Shown: positions 53,530-62,834, numbered from the stretch's first letter. The stretch is DNA of 64,000 nt from an uncultured Eubacteriales bacterium (GCA_934729465.1 CAKVEP010000003.1:62001-126000); one strand, 5' to 3'. The notes: generated from the letters alone by a model not told the origin. Numbers and translations: made by a program.

Positions 53530-55359
53530 ATGTGTGGAATAGTTGGATATATCGGGAAAAATCAAGCCGTTCCGTTTTTGTTAGACGGTCTTGAAAAGTT
53601 AGAGTACAGAGGCTATGATTCCGCTGGAATTGCTGTGTGTAGCAACGGAAAAATAGCAATTGAAAAGAAAAAAGGACGTCTAAAAAATTTAAGGGAAGCT
53701 TTAAAAGCCTCTCCCCTTCCGGCTAGCACAGTCGGAATAGGACACACTCGTTGGGCAACACACGGAAAACCATGTGATGTTAATGCTCATCCTCATGTGT
53801 CTGAATCTGGAAAAGTTGCTGTTGTGCATAATGGAATAATAGAAAATTACATATCATTAAAAAAATCTTTAATCGAAAAAGGATATAGCTTTAAATCTGA
53901 AACAGATACAGAAGTAATTGCTCAGCTTATTGATTCTATGTATAACGGAGATATCCTTGATACCGTTTTAAAAGTAGTAAAAATGCTCGAAGGCTCTTAT
54001 TCCTTGGTTATAACATGCTCGGATGAGCCAGACAGGCTTGTCGCAGTTAAACAAGCAAGTCCGTTAATCATAGGAATCGGAAACGGAGAAAATTATATAG
54101 CTTCGGATATTCCTGCAACGTTGAGTAAAACAAGAGATGTGATTAGACTCGAAGAAAATCAAATCGCTTTGGTTACAAGTGATGAAATTAAGGTTTTCGA
54201 CGAAGACGGAAACAAACTTGAAAATAAAATTACCCACGTTAATTGGGACGTTGACTCTGCTGAAAAAAGTGGTTATGAACACTTTATGATTAAAGAAATA
54301 ATGGAGCAGCCAAAGGCTTTGAAAAATACCATAGATCCAAGAATAGACGGAAATAGAATTAAATTAGATGAAATAAATTTGTCTGAGGACTACCTTAAAG
54401 GATTAAATAAAATATGTATTGTAGCGTGTGGGTCGGCATATCACGTTGGCTGCGTTGGAAAATACGTTATCGAAAAAATAGCTAAAATACCAGTTGAAGT
54501 GGACCTCGCTTCTGAATTTAGATACCGCTCCCCTATTATAGATGATAAAACATTAGTAATAGTTGTAAGCCAATCAGGCGAAACTGCAGACACTTTATCA
54601 GCTCTCAGAGAAGCTAAAAAGTTAAAGGCTAAGGTTTTATCAATCGTAAATGTTGTTGGAAGCTCCATAGCAAGTGAGTCTGATTACGTGTTATATACGT
54701 GTGCCGGTCCTGAAATAGCCGTTGCAACAACCAAGGCATACAGTACTCAGCTTTCAGTTATATATCTTTTAGCTTTATACATAAGCCAAGTTTTAGAAAC
54801 AATCTCTCAAGACGAAAGACAAAAATATATAGAAGCTCTTCTAAAATTACCAAGCCAAGTTGAATGTATACTAGAGCAAAGCGACAATATAAAAGAAATT
54901 GCACAAAAAAATAGTAACTTAGATAACGTATTTTTCATAGGAAGAACGCTGGATTATGCAGTGTGTATGGAAGGCTCGCTTAAATTAAAAGAAATATCAT
55001 ATGTTCATTCAGAGGCTTACGCTGCCGGTGAATTAAAACACGGAACTATATCTTTAATAGAAAATGGTACGTTAGTTGTGTCAATCGCAACTCAGGATGA
55101 ATTATTTGACAAAATGGTAAGTAACATACGTGAAGTTAAATCACGAGGAGCAATAATTTTAGCTATCACCACAGAAAATAATAAAGACAAAATGAATGAA
55201 GTGTCGGATTTATCTGTGTTCATACCAAAAACATGCGATATAATGACTCCTTCATTGTCTATAATACCTTTGCAGCTTTTCTCCTACTACGTCGCATTGT
55301 TCAGGGGGTGCGATATAGATAAGCCTCGTAATTTGGCAAAATCAGTAACAGTTGAATAG
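53530..55359 (+). CDS. glmS: Glutamine-fructose-6-phosphate aminotransferase
   Basis: Makes glucosamine-6-phosphate for cell-wall synthesis. It has 609 residues. The amidotransferase nucleophile is Cys2 (MCGIVGYIG), followed by GHTRWATHG and HNGIIENY. Two SIS sugar-binding domains follow, with CGSAYHVG, SQSGETADTL and the C-terminal PRNLAKSVTVE. It starts after AAGGAG, and guaA follows by 15 bp. Confidence 0.97.
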   Translation: MCGIVGYIGKNQAVPFLLDGLEKLEYRGYDSAGIAVCSNGKIAIEKKKGRLKNLREALKASPLPASTVGIGHTRWATHGKPCDVNAHPHVSESGKVAVVHNGIIENYISLKKSLIEKGYSFKSETDTEVIAQLIDSMYNGDILDTVLKVVKMLEGSYSLVITCSDEPDRLVAVKQASPLIIGIGNGENYIASDIPATLSKTRDVIRLEENQIALVTSDEIKVFDEDGNKLENKITHVNWDVDSAEKSGYEHFMIKEIMEQPKALKNTIDPRIDGNRIKLDEINLSEDYLKGLNKICIVACGSAYHVGCVGKYVIEKIAKIPVEVDLASEFRYRSPIIDDKTLVIVVSQSGETADTLSALREAKKLKAKVLSIVNVVGSSIASESDYVLYTCAGPEIAVATTKAYSTQLSVIYLLALYISQVLETISQDERQKYIEALLKLPSQVECILEQSDNIKEIAQKNSNLDNVFFIGRTLDYAVCMEGSLKLKEISYVHSEAYAAGELKHGTISLIENGTLVVSIATQDELFDKMVSNIREVKSRGAIILAITTENNKDKMNEVSDLSVFIPKTCDIMTPSLSIIPLQLFSYYVALFRGCDIDKPRNLAKSVTVE

Positions 55360-55374
55360 GATGTGTAAAAATAA

Positions 55375-56913
55375 ATGAATATTAGTAATGAAAAAATCTT
55401 GATTATGGATTTTGGCGGTCAGTATAGTCAGCTTATCGCAAGAAGAGTGCGTGATCTGAATGTGTATTGTGAGATAAAGTCGTATAAAACGCCAATCTCC
55501 GAAATAAAAAACAGTAATTATAAAGGGGTTATATTCTCAGGCGGACCAAACAGTGTTTACGCTGAAAATGCACCTAAATGTGAGCGTGAAATTTTCGAAA
55601 TGGGTATTCCAGTGCTCGGAATATGCTACGGAGCTCAACTAATGGCTCACTTGCTTGGGGGTAAAGTACAAAGCTCTGATAACAAGGAGTACGGAAATAC
55701 AAGCGTAAATTTTATTAATTTATCTGTGTTTACAAGAAATTTAGATAAAACTAGTAAATGCTGGATGAGTCATACTGACTGCATCTCTGAAATTCCACAA
55801 GGATTTTCTATCTTAGCAACTTCAAATAATTGTCCTGTTGCCTGCATGGCGAACGAATCAAAAAATCTTTATGCTGTTCAATTCCACCCAGAAGTTGAGC
55901 ATACCGTCCAAGGAAATGTAATGCTAAAATCGTTTTTATATGATATATGCGACTGCTCGGGCGACTGGAAGATGACTTCTTTTGTAAACACGGCAATAAA
56001 AGACATAAAGGAAAAAGTTGGAGATAAGAAAGTTTTATGTGCGCTTTCCGGAGGCGTTGATTCATCTGTTGCTGCCGTGCTGGTTCACAAGGCTATCGGT
56101 GACCAATTAACATGTATATTCGTTGACCACGGATTTTTGCGTAAAAACGAACGAGAGTCTGTTGAAAGGATTTTTCGTGAAAAATTCAGCATGAATCTTG
56201 TTTGTGTGGACGCTCAAGAACGCTTTTTAAGTAAGCTTGATGGAGTTGTTGAGCCAGAACAAAAACGTAAAATTATCGGTGAAGAGTTTATAAGAGTATT
56301 TGAAGATGAATCTAAAAAGCTTGGTAAAATGGACATATTATGTCAAGGGACAATATATCCTGATGTTGTGGAAAGCGGAATTGGTAACGCAGATGTTATA
56401 AAAAGTCACCATAACGTTGGGGGACTTCCTGAAAATATGTCTTTCTCCGGAATAATAGAGCCTTTAAGAAACTTATTTAAAGATGAAGTCAGAAGGCTCG
56501 GTCTGGAACTAGACATTCCCGAAGAATTAGTAAACAGACAGCCCTTCCCTGGTCCAGGATTAGCGATAAGGATAATCGGAGACATAACAAAACAAAAATT
56601 AAACATACTAAAAGAGGCTGACTATATATTCAGGCATGAAATTATGAACTCCGGCATTAAACGTCCAAGCCAGTATTTTGCTGTTTTAACTAACATTAAA
56701 AGCGTTGGTGTTATGGGCGACGGCAGAACTTATGATTATACCATCGCTTTAAGAGCCGTTGACACTTCAGATTTCATGACTGCCGATTGGTCAAGAATCC
56801 CTTATGATGTTCTTGAAAAAGCATCTATAAAAATAATAAATGAGGTTAATAACGTTAATAGAGTCGTGTATGACATAACTTCAAAGCCTCCGGCAACTAT
56901 TGAGTGGGAATAA
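55375..56913 (+). CDS. guaA: GMP synthase (glutamine-hydrolysing)
   Basis: Converts XMP to GMP. It has 512 residues. The class I amidotransferase domain has GICYGAQLMAHLLGG with the catalytic Cys and QFHPEVEHT; the ATP-pyrophosphatase domain has ALSGGVDSSVAAVLV, and the C-terminal dimer domain ends TSKPPATIEWE. The final codons (GAG TGG GAA TAA) are intact although a mobile element begins immediately afterwards, as expected when the element rebuilds the gene's 3' end. Confidence 0.97.
   Translation: MNISNEKILIMDFGGQYSQLIARRVRDLNVYCEIKSYKTPISEIKNSNYKGVIFSGGPNSVYAENAPKCEREIFEMGIPVLGICYGAQLMAHLLGGKVQSSDNKEYGNTSVNFINLSVFTRNLDKTSKCWMSHTDCISEIPQGFSILATSNNCPVACMANESKNLYAVQFHPEVEHTVQGNVMLKSFLYDICDCSGDWKMTSFVNTAIKDIKEKVGDKKVLCALSGGVDSSVAAVLVHKAIGDQLTCIFVDHGFLRKNERESVERIFREKFSMNLVCVDAQERFLSKLDGVVEPEQKRKIIGEEFIRVFEDESKKLGKMDILCQGTIYPDVVESGIGNADVIKSHHNVGGLPENMSFSGIIEPLRNLFKDEVRRLGLELDIPEELVNRQPFPGPGLAIRIIGDITKQKLNILKEADYIFRHEIMNSGIKRPSQYFAVLTNIKSVGVMGDGRTYDYTIALRAVDTSDFMTADWSRIPYDVLEKASIKIINEVNNVNRVVYDITSKPPATIEWE
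56902..56913 (+). other. Predicted left attachment site at the guaA 3' end
   Basis: gagtgggaataa at the end of guaA. The guaA 3' end is a known target of tyrosine-integrase islands, and an integrase module starts just downstream. The matching right copy was not found before base 64000, so it should lie beyond the window. Confidence 0.6.
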
Positions 56914-56921
56914 CTCCGCAA

Positions 56922-56956
56922 TCTCGATAAATGCCCTATTTATAAGGCAATCGAGA
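56922..56956 (+). terminator. Hairpin terminator after guaA
   Basis: TCTCGAT/ATCGAGA plus GCC/GGC arms are followed by gttttg. It sits 8 bp past the guaA stop, just inside the predicted element. Confidence 0.65.
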
Positions 56957-56959
56957 GTT

Positions 56960-56991
56960 TTGCAACCCCAAATGGCAACATTTTGGCAACA
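56960..56991. repeat. GCAAC direct repeats near the attachment site
   Basis: Three GCAAC copies (56962-56966, 56975-56979, 56986-56990); the last two lie within TGGCAACA and are exactly 11 bp apart, about one helical turn. They sit about 50-80 bp from the predicted crossover site, where integrase arm-binding sites would be expected. Confidence 0.5.
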
Positions 56992-57012
56992 ATAAAATAT
57001 TCACAAAAGATT

Positions 57013-57053
57013 AAGAGCTATCAGATTTCTGTTAGAGAAGTCCGATAGCTCTT
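57013..57053. terminator. Terminator at the end of the XRE repressor gene
   Basis: A 10-bp perfect stem (AAGAGCTATC / GATAGCTCTT) with a 21-nt loop lies 7 bp past the repressor stop, with T-rich sequence on both sides. Confidence 0.8.
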
Positions 57054-57059
57054 TTGCTA

Positions 57060-57665
57060 TTATTCGCTTTCTTTTTCTGCGTGTTCTTTTTTGATTTTAT
57101 CAAATTCGGCTAAGAGGTCTTTTTGCGGCTCATTGAAAGGATTGTAGTTCTTTTCTCTTTTCTTGTTTTCCTGTTTTGCTTTTTCCCAGCAATGGTCAAG
57201 AGTGTTGATTATGTTTTCGGGTAAATCTTCGGGATAATTGTAGCGCCAATCGTCATATTGCCCCTGTGTTATTTCGCCGCTTTTCATTTTATCTTTTATC
57301 TCGTTCCATTCGTTTAAGCAGCTGTATAAACCGGTAAAGCACTCCGGTCTGTTTTCATCGGGAATAAGACAGAGCTTGCCGTTTATTCTTTCAATAGTAA
57401 GTCCGTAAATATCCTCAATAGTAAATAATGTGTGCATCAACCTGATATGGTCATCAAGATTAGGACTGTCAAGTGCAAGCGTTGATACCTGCAATACTCC
57501 TGCGATTTCTTTTAGCATATCGCTTTTAGGTTCACGCCTACCGTTTTCGTATTGTGCAACACGAGAATCTGCATTCTTTTCACCGAATCCGAGCTGTAAA
57601 CCTAAATATTTTTGAGTCATATTGTGTTTTTTTCTTATGTATCTTATTCTTTCACTGATTGCCAT
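57060..57665 (-). CDS. XRE-family transcriptional regulator of the element
   Basis: A likely repressor of the integration module. It has 201 residues: an N-terminal helix-turn-helix (about 1-60; RIRYIRKKHNMTQKYLG, then SRVAQYENGRREPKSDML) and a longer C-terminal part that is acidic and helical without a recognised protease or ligand domain. It is transcribed away from the excisionase/integrase genes, with a 210-bp shared control region that holds a repeated GTTACG element. Confidence 0.85.
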   Translation of the reverse strand: MAISERIRYIRKKHNMTQKYLGLQLGFGEKNADSRVAQYENGRREPKSDMLKEIAGVLQVSTLALDSPNLDDHIRLMHTLFTIEDIYGLTIERINGKLCLIPDENRPECFTGLYSCLNEWNEIKDKMKSGEITQGQYDDWRYNYPEDLPENIINTLDHCWEKAKQENKKREKNYNPFNEPQKDLLAEFDKIKKEHAEKESE

Positions 57666-57755
57666 TAAGCATCACCTCAAGCATTACTGTACCATATATG
57701 TTACGACAAGTCAAATTAAATTATCAAAATAAGTACGATAATTTTGAAATTATTC

Positions 57756-57784
57756 TTGACAAGTGAATTGCAAGGTGTTAATAT
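57756..57784 (+). promoter_or_regulatory. Promoter of the excisionase-integrase genes
   Basis: TTGACA at 57756-57761, a 17-bp spacer and TAATAT at 57779-57784. It points toward the excisionase-like gene. Confidence 0.75.
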
Positions 57785-57790
57785 AAAAAC

Positions 57791-57808
57791 CGTAACCAAA
57801 CAGTTACG
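57791..57808. promoter_or_regulatory. Candidate operator palindrome
   Basis: CGTAAC and GTTACG are separated by six bases, directly downstream of the promoter. Another GTTACG half-site lies at 57700-57705 in front of the repressor gene, so a single regulator could bind both sides. Confidence 0.5.
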
Positions 57809-57876
57809 AAAATATAAGTATAAGTATCATAATTGCAACATATTATGTAATTGTGATAGCCGAAGGAGGTGTAAAA

Positions 57877-58074
57877 ATGTATGATAATTCTATTTTTATG
57901 AGGGTTGACGAAGTTGCAAAAGTTCTTGATGTTTCCGAGTCTTATGCATATAAGATTATCAAAAAACTGAATAAAGAACTTGCCGAAAAAGGAAAAATTA
58001 TTGTTTCTGGCAGAGTTAATCGCAAATATTTTTACCAAAGAATTGACTGCACAGACAAAACGGAAGGAGGATAA
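57877..58074 (+). CDS. Excisionase-like small DNA-binding protein
   Basis: A 65-residue helix-turn-helix protein starting at the ATG at 57877, after AAGGAGG. MRVDEVAKVLDVSESYAYKII is a MerR/excisionase-type winged helix, followed by a basic stretch ending in NRKYFYQRI. It lies 2 bp before the integrase gene, the typical place for an excisionase directing element removal. Confidence 0.82.
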   Translation: MYDNSIFMRVDEVAKVLDVSESYAYKIIKKLNKELAEKGKIIVSGRVNRKYFYQRIDCTDKTEGG

Positions 58075-58076
58075 AA

Positions 58077-59168
58077 ATGCCTGTATATAAGGAAAATAAA
58101 ACAAATACTTGGCGAGCGGTGTTTAGATATACCGATTGGACAGGTGAGAAAAAACAAACGCAAAAGCGAGGCTTTATTACTCAAAGAGCGGCAAAGGCTT
58201 GGGAAAAAGAAGAAATGTTAAAGCTGCAAGGTGCTTGTAATATGACATTTGATTCGTTTGTCGAATTGTATTTTGAAAGCCTGAGCACAAAGCTGAAACT
58301 TAACACAATAAATACAAAAAGACATATATTTGAAACTAAAATATTGCCGTATTTTGCCGATAAGAAAATAAATGAAATCAAAGCGACTGATATTATCAAT
58401 TGGCAAAACAAGTTAATTAAAGCAAAGGATGAAAACGGAAAACCGTTTTCTCAAACCTACTTAAAGACAATTCATAACCAAATGAGTGCGATATTAAATT
58501 TTGCCGTTAAATACTATGGGCTTAAAGAAAATGTTGCAAGAAGAGCAGGAGCAATGGGCAAAAAAGAAAGCGACAGAGAGATGCTTGTTTGGACTAAAGA
58601 TGAATATATGCGATTCGCCGAAGCAAAAATGGAAGAACCAATGCATTACTATGCTTTTGAATTATTGTATTGGTGCGGCATTCGTGAGGGTGAATTGTTA
58701 GCCTTAACTCCAAGTGATTTTGATTTTAACAAGCGAGCTTTAAGGATTAACAAAAGCTATCAAAGAATAAACGGTTGTGATATTATTACCGAACCGAAGA
58801 CACCAAAGAGCAATAGAATAATTAAAATGCCGTCGTTTCTTTGTGACGAAATGCAAGATTATATCGGTATGCTTTACGGTGCAGAAAAAGATACAAGGCT
58901 GTTTCCGATTTCAAAAACTGCATTGTATCGGGCAATGAAAACAGGCTGTGAAAAGGCCGGAGTTAAGAAAATTCGTATTCATGATTTGCGTCATTCACAT
59001 GTTTCATTGCTCATTGATTTAGGCTTTTCTGCTGTTGAAATTGCAGACAGGATGGGACATGAAAGCGTCGATATGACATATCATTATGCTCATATGTTTC
59101 CGTCAAGGCAAGACGAAATGGCAAATAAACTTGAAAACGAAAGAGATGAATTTAAAAATGTCGGCTAA
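58077..59168 (+). CDS. Tyrosine-type site-specific integrase
   Basis: Catalyses integration and excision of the element at guaA. It has 363 residues: an N-terminal arm-binding domain (about 1-50, VFRYTDWTGEKKQTQKRGF), a SAM-like core-binding domain (about 55-150), and a catalytic domain with R203 (CGIREGE), H302 and R305 (HDLRHSH), H328 (MGHES), and nucleophile Y337 in YHYAHM. All catalytic residues are present, so it should be active. It belongs to the Tn916-like Int family, commonest in Clostridia. Confidence 0.95.
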   Translation: MPVYKENKTNTWRAVFRYTDWTGEKKQTQKRGFITQRAAKAWEKEEMLKLQGACNMTFDSFVELYFESLSTKLKLNTINTKRHIFETKILPYFADKKINEIKATDIINWQNKLIKAKDENGKPFSQTYLKTIHNQMSAILNFAVKYYGLKENVARRAGAMGKKESDREMLVWTKDEYMRFAEAKMEEPMHYYAFELLYWCGIREGELLALTPSDFDFNKRALRINKSYQRINGCDIITEPKTPKSNRIIKMPSFLCDEMQDYIGMLYGAEKDTRLFPISKTALYRAMKTGCEKAGVKKIRIHDLRHSHVSLLIDLGFSAVEIADRMGHESVDMTYHYAHMFPSRQDEMANKLENERDEFKNVG

Positions 59169-59484
59169 AAATCGTGACGAACATAACCGCTGGAGAAACA
59201 AAACCGTTGCTTTCAGAATGTCACCCGAAGAGAGCAAAGAACTTGATACAAGAGTTAAATTATCAGGTTTGACAAAGCAAGATTACTTAATCAATCGAGC
59301 ACTTCAAAGGGATATTGTTGTTGTCGGCAATCCAAAAGTTTATATTGCTTTGAAGAAAAAACTTGAAGAAGTTTTGATTGAATTGAAGTCCTCAAATGAC
59401 GCTCAACCGTCACCGAAACTTCTCGAAACGATTAAACTTATCAGCAAAACGCTTTATGAAATGAAGGGTGTTAAAGATGAATAA
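59158..59484 (+). CDS. MobC-like mobilization protein (RHH type)
   Basis: A small DNA-binding accessory protein of 108 residues. NKTVAFRMSPEESKELDTRV and SGLTKQDYLINRAL form a ribbon-helix-helix-like domain typical of relaxosome accessory proteins in Firmicutes. The start is uncertain: ATG at 59146 or 59158. Either overlaps the end of the integrase gene, so the two are cotranscribed. Confidence 0.72.
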   Translation: MSAKNRDEHNRWRNKTVAFRMSPEESKELDTRVKLSGLTKQDYLINRALQRDIVVVGNPKVYIALKKKLEEVLIELKSSNDAQPSPKLLETIKLISKTLYEMKGVKDE

Positions 59485-59590
59485 ACAAATAAAAAAGACC
59501 GCTTGGGATTCATCTGCGGCAACAGATGACAAGCGATCTGCTAATAAAAGCACTAATATTATAACCGAAAATAAAAGGTTTTGCAACTGA
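59477..59590 (+). CDS. Possible 37-residue peptide gene
   Basis: An ATG overlapping the preceding gene's stop opens a 37-codon frame (MNKQIKKTAWDSS... ENKRFCN). No clear ribosome site precedes it and no family is recognised; chance cannot be excluded. Confidence 0.25.
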   Translation: MNKQIKKTAWDSSAATDDKRSANKSTNIITENKRFCN

Positions 59591-59693
59591 TCAACTCTAA
59601 GGTTATATTTGCAGTCGCAGACCGTAGCGAGCATAGGCAATGTATTGCCAGATAGATAGGGAGTACCCTTTAACCCCTAAGAAAGGAGAACAA
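59591..59693. other. Candidate oriT region
   Basis: A 103-bp non-coding stretch between the two small mobilization genes holds a short hairpin (GGCAA/TTGCC, 59636-59649) and a GGGAGTACCC motif. Its position next to mobilization genes suits an origin of transfer, but I cannot match a known nic sequence. Confidence 0.35.
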
Positions 59694-59936
59694 ATGAGAG
59701 AAAGAAATTTATCAATAAATGTCAGAGTAACCGAAAATGAAAAATCAAATATTTGCAGAAAGGTAAAGCGTTCAGGCTTATCGTTATCAGAGTATATTCG
59801 TAAGTGCGCATTAAGTCAAAATGTAAGGTCAGCACCCAATAAATATTTGAAACAGGCTTATCAATTAGTTTGTCAAATGAATGACAGCAGGCTTGATAAA
59901 ATAAAAGAACTTCTGCTCAAAGCGTGTTATGGGTGA
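59694..59936 (+). CDS. Second small RHH mobilization protein (MobC-like)
   Basis: 80 residues from the ATG at 59694, preceded by GAAAGGAG. NLSINVRVTENEKSNICRKV followed by SGLSLSEYIRKCAL is a ribbon-helix-helix domain as in MobC proteins that help the relaxase open oriT. It ends 9 bp before the relaxase start, the usual mobC-relaxase order. Confidence 0.8.
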   Translation: MRERNLSINVRVTENEKSNICRKVKRSGLSLSEYIRKCALSQNVRSAPNKYLKQAYQLVCQMNDSRLDKIKELLLKACYG

Positions 59937-59945
59937 TGACGGATA

Positions 59946-61325
59946 ATGGCTGTAACAAAAATTTGGGCAATCAAAGACAGTCTGTCTCGTGTTGTTGATT
60001 ATGCCGCTAATCCAAACAAAACAATTTATTCTGATTTGAAAAATGCAATTCACTATTCCGAGAACGGATAAAAAACAATCAGTGAAGAAGCGTGCTTTGT
60101 CACAGGCGTAAATTGCAATACCGATACAGCCTATGAAGAAATGAAAAATGTTCAAGTTCATTTTGGTAAGACATCCGGCAATGTTGCCTACCACGCATAT
60201 CAAAGTTTTAAGACAGGCGAAGTAACACCTGAACAATGCCATAGGCTTGGCGTTGAACTTGCAAAGCAAATGTGGGGCACAGATTATCAAGTGCTTGTAG
60301 CAACGCATTTTAATACAGGCACTTATCACAATCATTTTGTAATCAACTCTGTCAATATGTGGAACGGCAAAAAATATAATTGCAATAAGAAAGCATATTA
60401 TAAGTTCAGAGATTTATCCGATTCACTGTGTGAGCGTGAGCACTTAACTGTAATAGCAAATCCACAAAATAAAATTTCAAGGACTTTGTATTATGCAGAG
60501 AAAAACGGTGAGCCTACAAAATACAATTTAATGCGAGAGGCAATAGATAAGGCATTAAGTATCAGCTGTTCACCAAAAGAATTTACCTATGTAATCAAAA
60601 AGCAAGGCTATATTGTTAATCTCAATCCCGGTTTGAAATATGCAACAATTCGTTCTGTTAATGATACCCGTAACACACGCCTTTATCGGTTAGGTGAGAA
60701 GTATGACAAAGAGCATATTTTTCAAACGCTTAAAGAAAATGATTTTTGGAAAACTGCTCCCGAATTTAACACATTCCAAAAATCAACAAAGCCGAAATAT
60801 GTTGCTTCAAAGAAAGTTGAATTTAAAGGTCACTTTGCAACAACAAGAAAAATAACCGGTCTGAAAGCATTGTATTTGCATTACTGCTATATGTTGGGCT
60901 ATTTGCCAAAAGCAAAACAGCATAAGCCTTTGTCACCCGAAATGAGGGCGGCTTGGAGAAAAATTAACAGGTATTCAAAGGAAATAAGGTTGATAGACTC
61001 TAAAGAATTGACTACAATTTTGGCTGTAAATGAATTTATTTCAGTAACAAAGGAACAAATTGCTTTTGTTGAAAACCAACGGCAGCATTGCTACAACAAA
61101 ATGAGGCGTTGCAAAGAGCCAAGTGTTATGGCAGAGCTAAAATCAATGCGAGATGATTTTACAAAAACTTTGACTTTGTTGCGAAAAGAAGTTAAGGTAG
61201 CAACCAATATTTTGGAGGATAGCGATGAAATCAAACACAATATGAAAGCTGAAAAAGCAATGCAACAAAAACGCTTTATTACAAAGCAAAAGACAAGACA
61301 TAGGTATGATGACCTATGCAGATAA
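59946..61325 (+). pseudogene. MOBP-type relaxase interrupted by an in-frame TAA
   Basis: Would nick oriT and pilot the DNA strand in transfer. The frame from 59946 (MAVTKIWAIKDSLSRVVDYA) carries the probable catalytic Tyr19, but codon 42 (60069-60071) is TAA. The same frame then continues unbroken to 61325 with the metal-binding histidines H121, H128 and H130 (THFNTG, YHNHF). A later ATG at 60141 could restart translation, but that product lacks the tyrosine. Because the frame is unchanged, one base change (for example AAA to TAA) explains it; read-through is possible but unproven. Confidence 0.82.
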
Positions 61326-61335
61326 GGAGAATTTT

Positions 61336-61725
61336 ATGAAAAAACATATTACCGATGAAAACACAGTCATTAGCTACACGCTTGTAGGTGATGTATATAT
61401 TCCAAATCTCGTATCAACTGATACGAATTATAAAATCTGCTATTGGGGCAGAAAACATAAGGAATATATTAAACGATATAAACCGGTATTTTATACAACC
61501 CTGCTTACGCAGTGTAAACTCAATTCATACTTGCACGATGTTGATGTCAGAGCAATAGAAATGTATGATACCCTAGTTAGGCAATTAGCCGAGCAAGAAA
61601 ATATAACCGAATCTCTCAAGGCGACCGATATGCTCGCCTGGATTCGGGCTATGAACAATATCTCAAATAGAGCAAGGAAGATTGTGCATAATGAGTTTGT
61701 AATTGAGAATTACAATAATCTATGA
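61336..61725 (+). CDS. TnpV-family transposon protein
   Basis: Matches the small TnpV proteins first named from clostridial Tn4451-type mobilizable elements. It has 129 residues; the ATG at 61336 follows AAGGAG and gives the hallmark MKKHITDENTVISYTLVGD opening. The middle is basic (GRKHKEYIKRYKP) and the end helical. The role is unknown. It starts 10 bp after the relaxase frame ends. Confidence 0.8.
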   Translation: MKKHITDENTVISYTLVGDVYIPNLVSTDTNYKICYWGRKHKEYIKRYKPVFYTTLLTQCKLNSYLHDVDVRAIEMYDTLVRQLAEQENITESLKATDMLAWIRAMNNISNRARKIVHNEFVIENYNNL

Positions 61726-61752
61726 TATAATAAGCGAAAAGGTTGTGATAAT

Positions 61753-62724
61753 ATGGAAAACAATATGTTGATATATCAAGATGAAAACGGAATTACAAAA
61801 GTTTCGGTTAGGCTTGATGAAGATGATATTTGGCTTACGCAAAATCAGATTGCAGAACTTTATAATACAACTAAACAAAACATCAGCCTTCACATAAACA
61901 ATATTTTCAATGACGGTGAATTAAGTCAAAATTCAACTGTCAAGAAATACTTGACAGTTCAAAATGAAGGAGGCAGAAAGGTTAATCGTAATCTTGATCA
62001 CTATAATCTTGATATGATTATAGCACTCGGTTACAGAATACAATCACCTGTTGCCGTTCGTTTTCGTCAATGGGCAACGCAGCGTTTACACGAATATATC
62101 CAAAAAGGATTTGCACTTGATGACGAAAGATTAAAACAAGGCGGGAATAGATATTTCAGGGAATTATTACAGCGAATTCGTGACATTCGTTCGTCGGAAA
62201 GAAACTTTTATCAGCAGGTTACGGATATATATGCTACTTCAATCGATTATGATCCCCGTTCAAATTTGACAAAGGAATTTTTTGCGACTGTTCAAAATAA
62301 ACTTCACTTCGCAGTGCACGAACAAACAGCTGCTGAAGTTATTTATAACAGAGTTGATAACGAAAAACCTTTTGTCGGTATGACTAATTTTAAAGGTAAT
62401 TATGTAACTCGTGATGATGTTAAAATAGCAAAAAATTATTTATCTGAAATCGAACTTCAAAGGCTCAATTTGCTTGTGTCACAATTCTTAGATTATGCCG
62501 AATTTCAGGCATTAGAGCAAAGAAGTATGACTATGCAGGATTGGTCAAATGAATTGGATAATCAAATCATTGCGAATCACAGAAGATTGCTTGAAGGCAA
62601 AGGCACAGTGTCGCACAAACAAGCTATCGAAAAAGCAGAAAAAGAATTTGAAGTTTATCGTGAAAGAGAAATGAAAACACTTGAAAGCGATTTCGATAAA
62701 GCAATTAAAAAACTAAAAGATTAA
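61753..62724 (+). CDS. RhuM-family protein
   Basis: 323 residues with the RhuM pattern: a winged-helix N-terminal part (DDIWLTQNQIAELYNTTKQNI), NLDHYNLDMIIALGYRIQS, RFRQWATQRLHEYI and a coiled-coil C terminus. Homologues occur in virulence islands, prophages and beside type I restriction genes. The biochemical role is not settled; regulatory or toxin-like activity has been suggested. It precedes hsdM and ends at a hairpin terminator, so it is not cotranscribed with it. Confidence 0.82.
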   Translation: MENNMLIYQDENGITKVSVRLDEDDIWLTQNQIAELYNTTKQNISLHINNIFNDGELSQNSTVKKYLTVQNEGGRKVNRNLDHYNLDMIIALGYRIQSPVAVRFRQWATQRLHEYIQKGFALDDERLKQGGNRYFRELLQRIRDIRSSERNFYQQVTDIYATSIDYDPRSNLTKEFFATVQNKLHFAVHEQTAAEVIYNRVDNEKPFVGMTNFKGNYVTRDDVKIAKNYLSEIELQRLNLLVSQFLDYAEFQALEQRSMTMQDWSNELDNQIIANHRRLLEGKGTVSHKQAIEKAEKEFEVYREREMKTLESDFDKAIKKLKD

Positions 62725-62732
62725 ATTTTAAG

Positions 62733-62760
62733 GGGCTGCCTCACAAAATCGAGGTGGTCC
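62733..62760 (+). terminator. Terminator after the RhuM-family gene
   Basis: GGGCTGCCTC pairs with GAGGTGGTCC (three G-U pairs) around an 8-nt loop, followed by tttatt. It separates rhuM from hsdM. Confidence 0.75.
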
Positions 62761-62805
62761 TTTATTCGTTTAATGTACTAATAATTGTACCGACTTCAAA
62801 ATTAT

Positions 62806-62834
62806 TTGTACTCATTATAAAAATATGATATACT
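62806..62834 (+). promoter_or_regulatory. Promoter candidate of hsdM
   Basis: TTGTAC at 62806-62811, a 17-bp spacer and TATACT at 62829-62834. A second TTGTAC-like copy (ATTGTAC, 62784-62790) lies exactly 21 bp upstream, so a direct-repeat operator is possible. The 207-bp gap holds nothing else clear. Confidence 0.55.

Noticed and set aside
59946..61325. Frameshift as the cause of the broken relaxase
   Set aside because: The frame before and after the stop is the same, so a substitution fits and an insertion or deletion does not.
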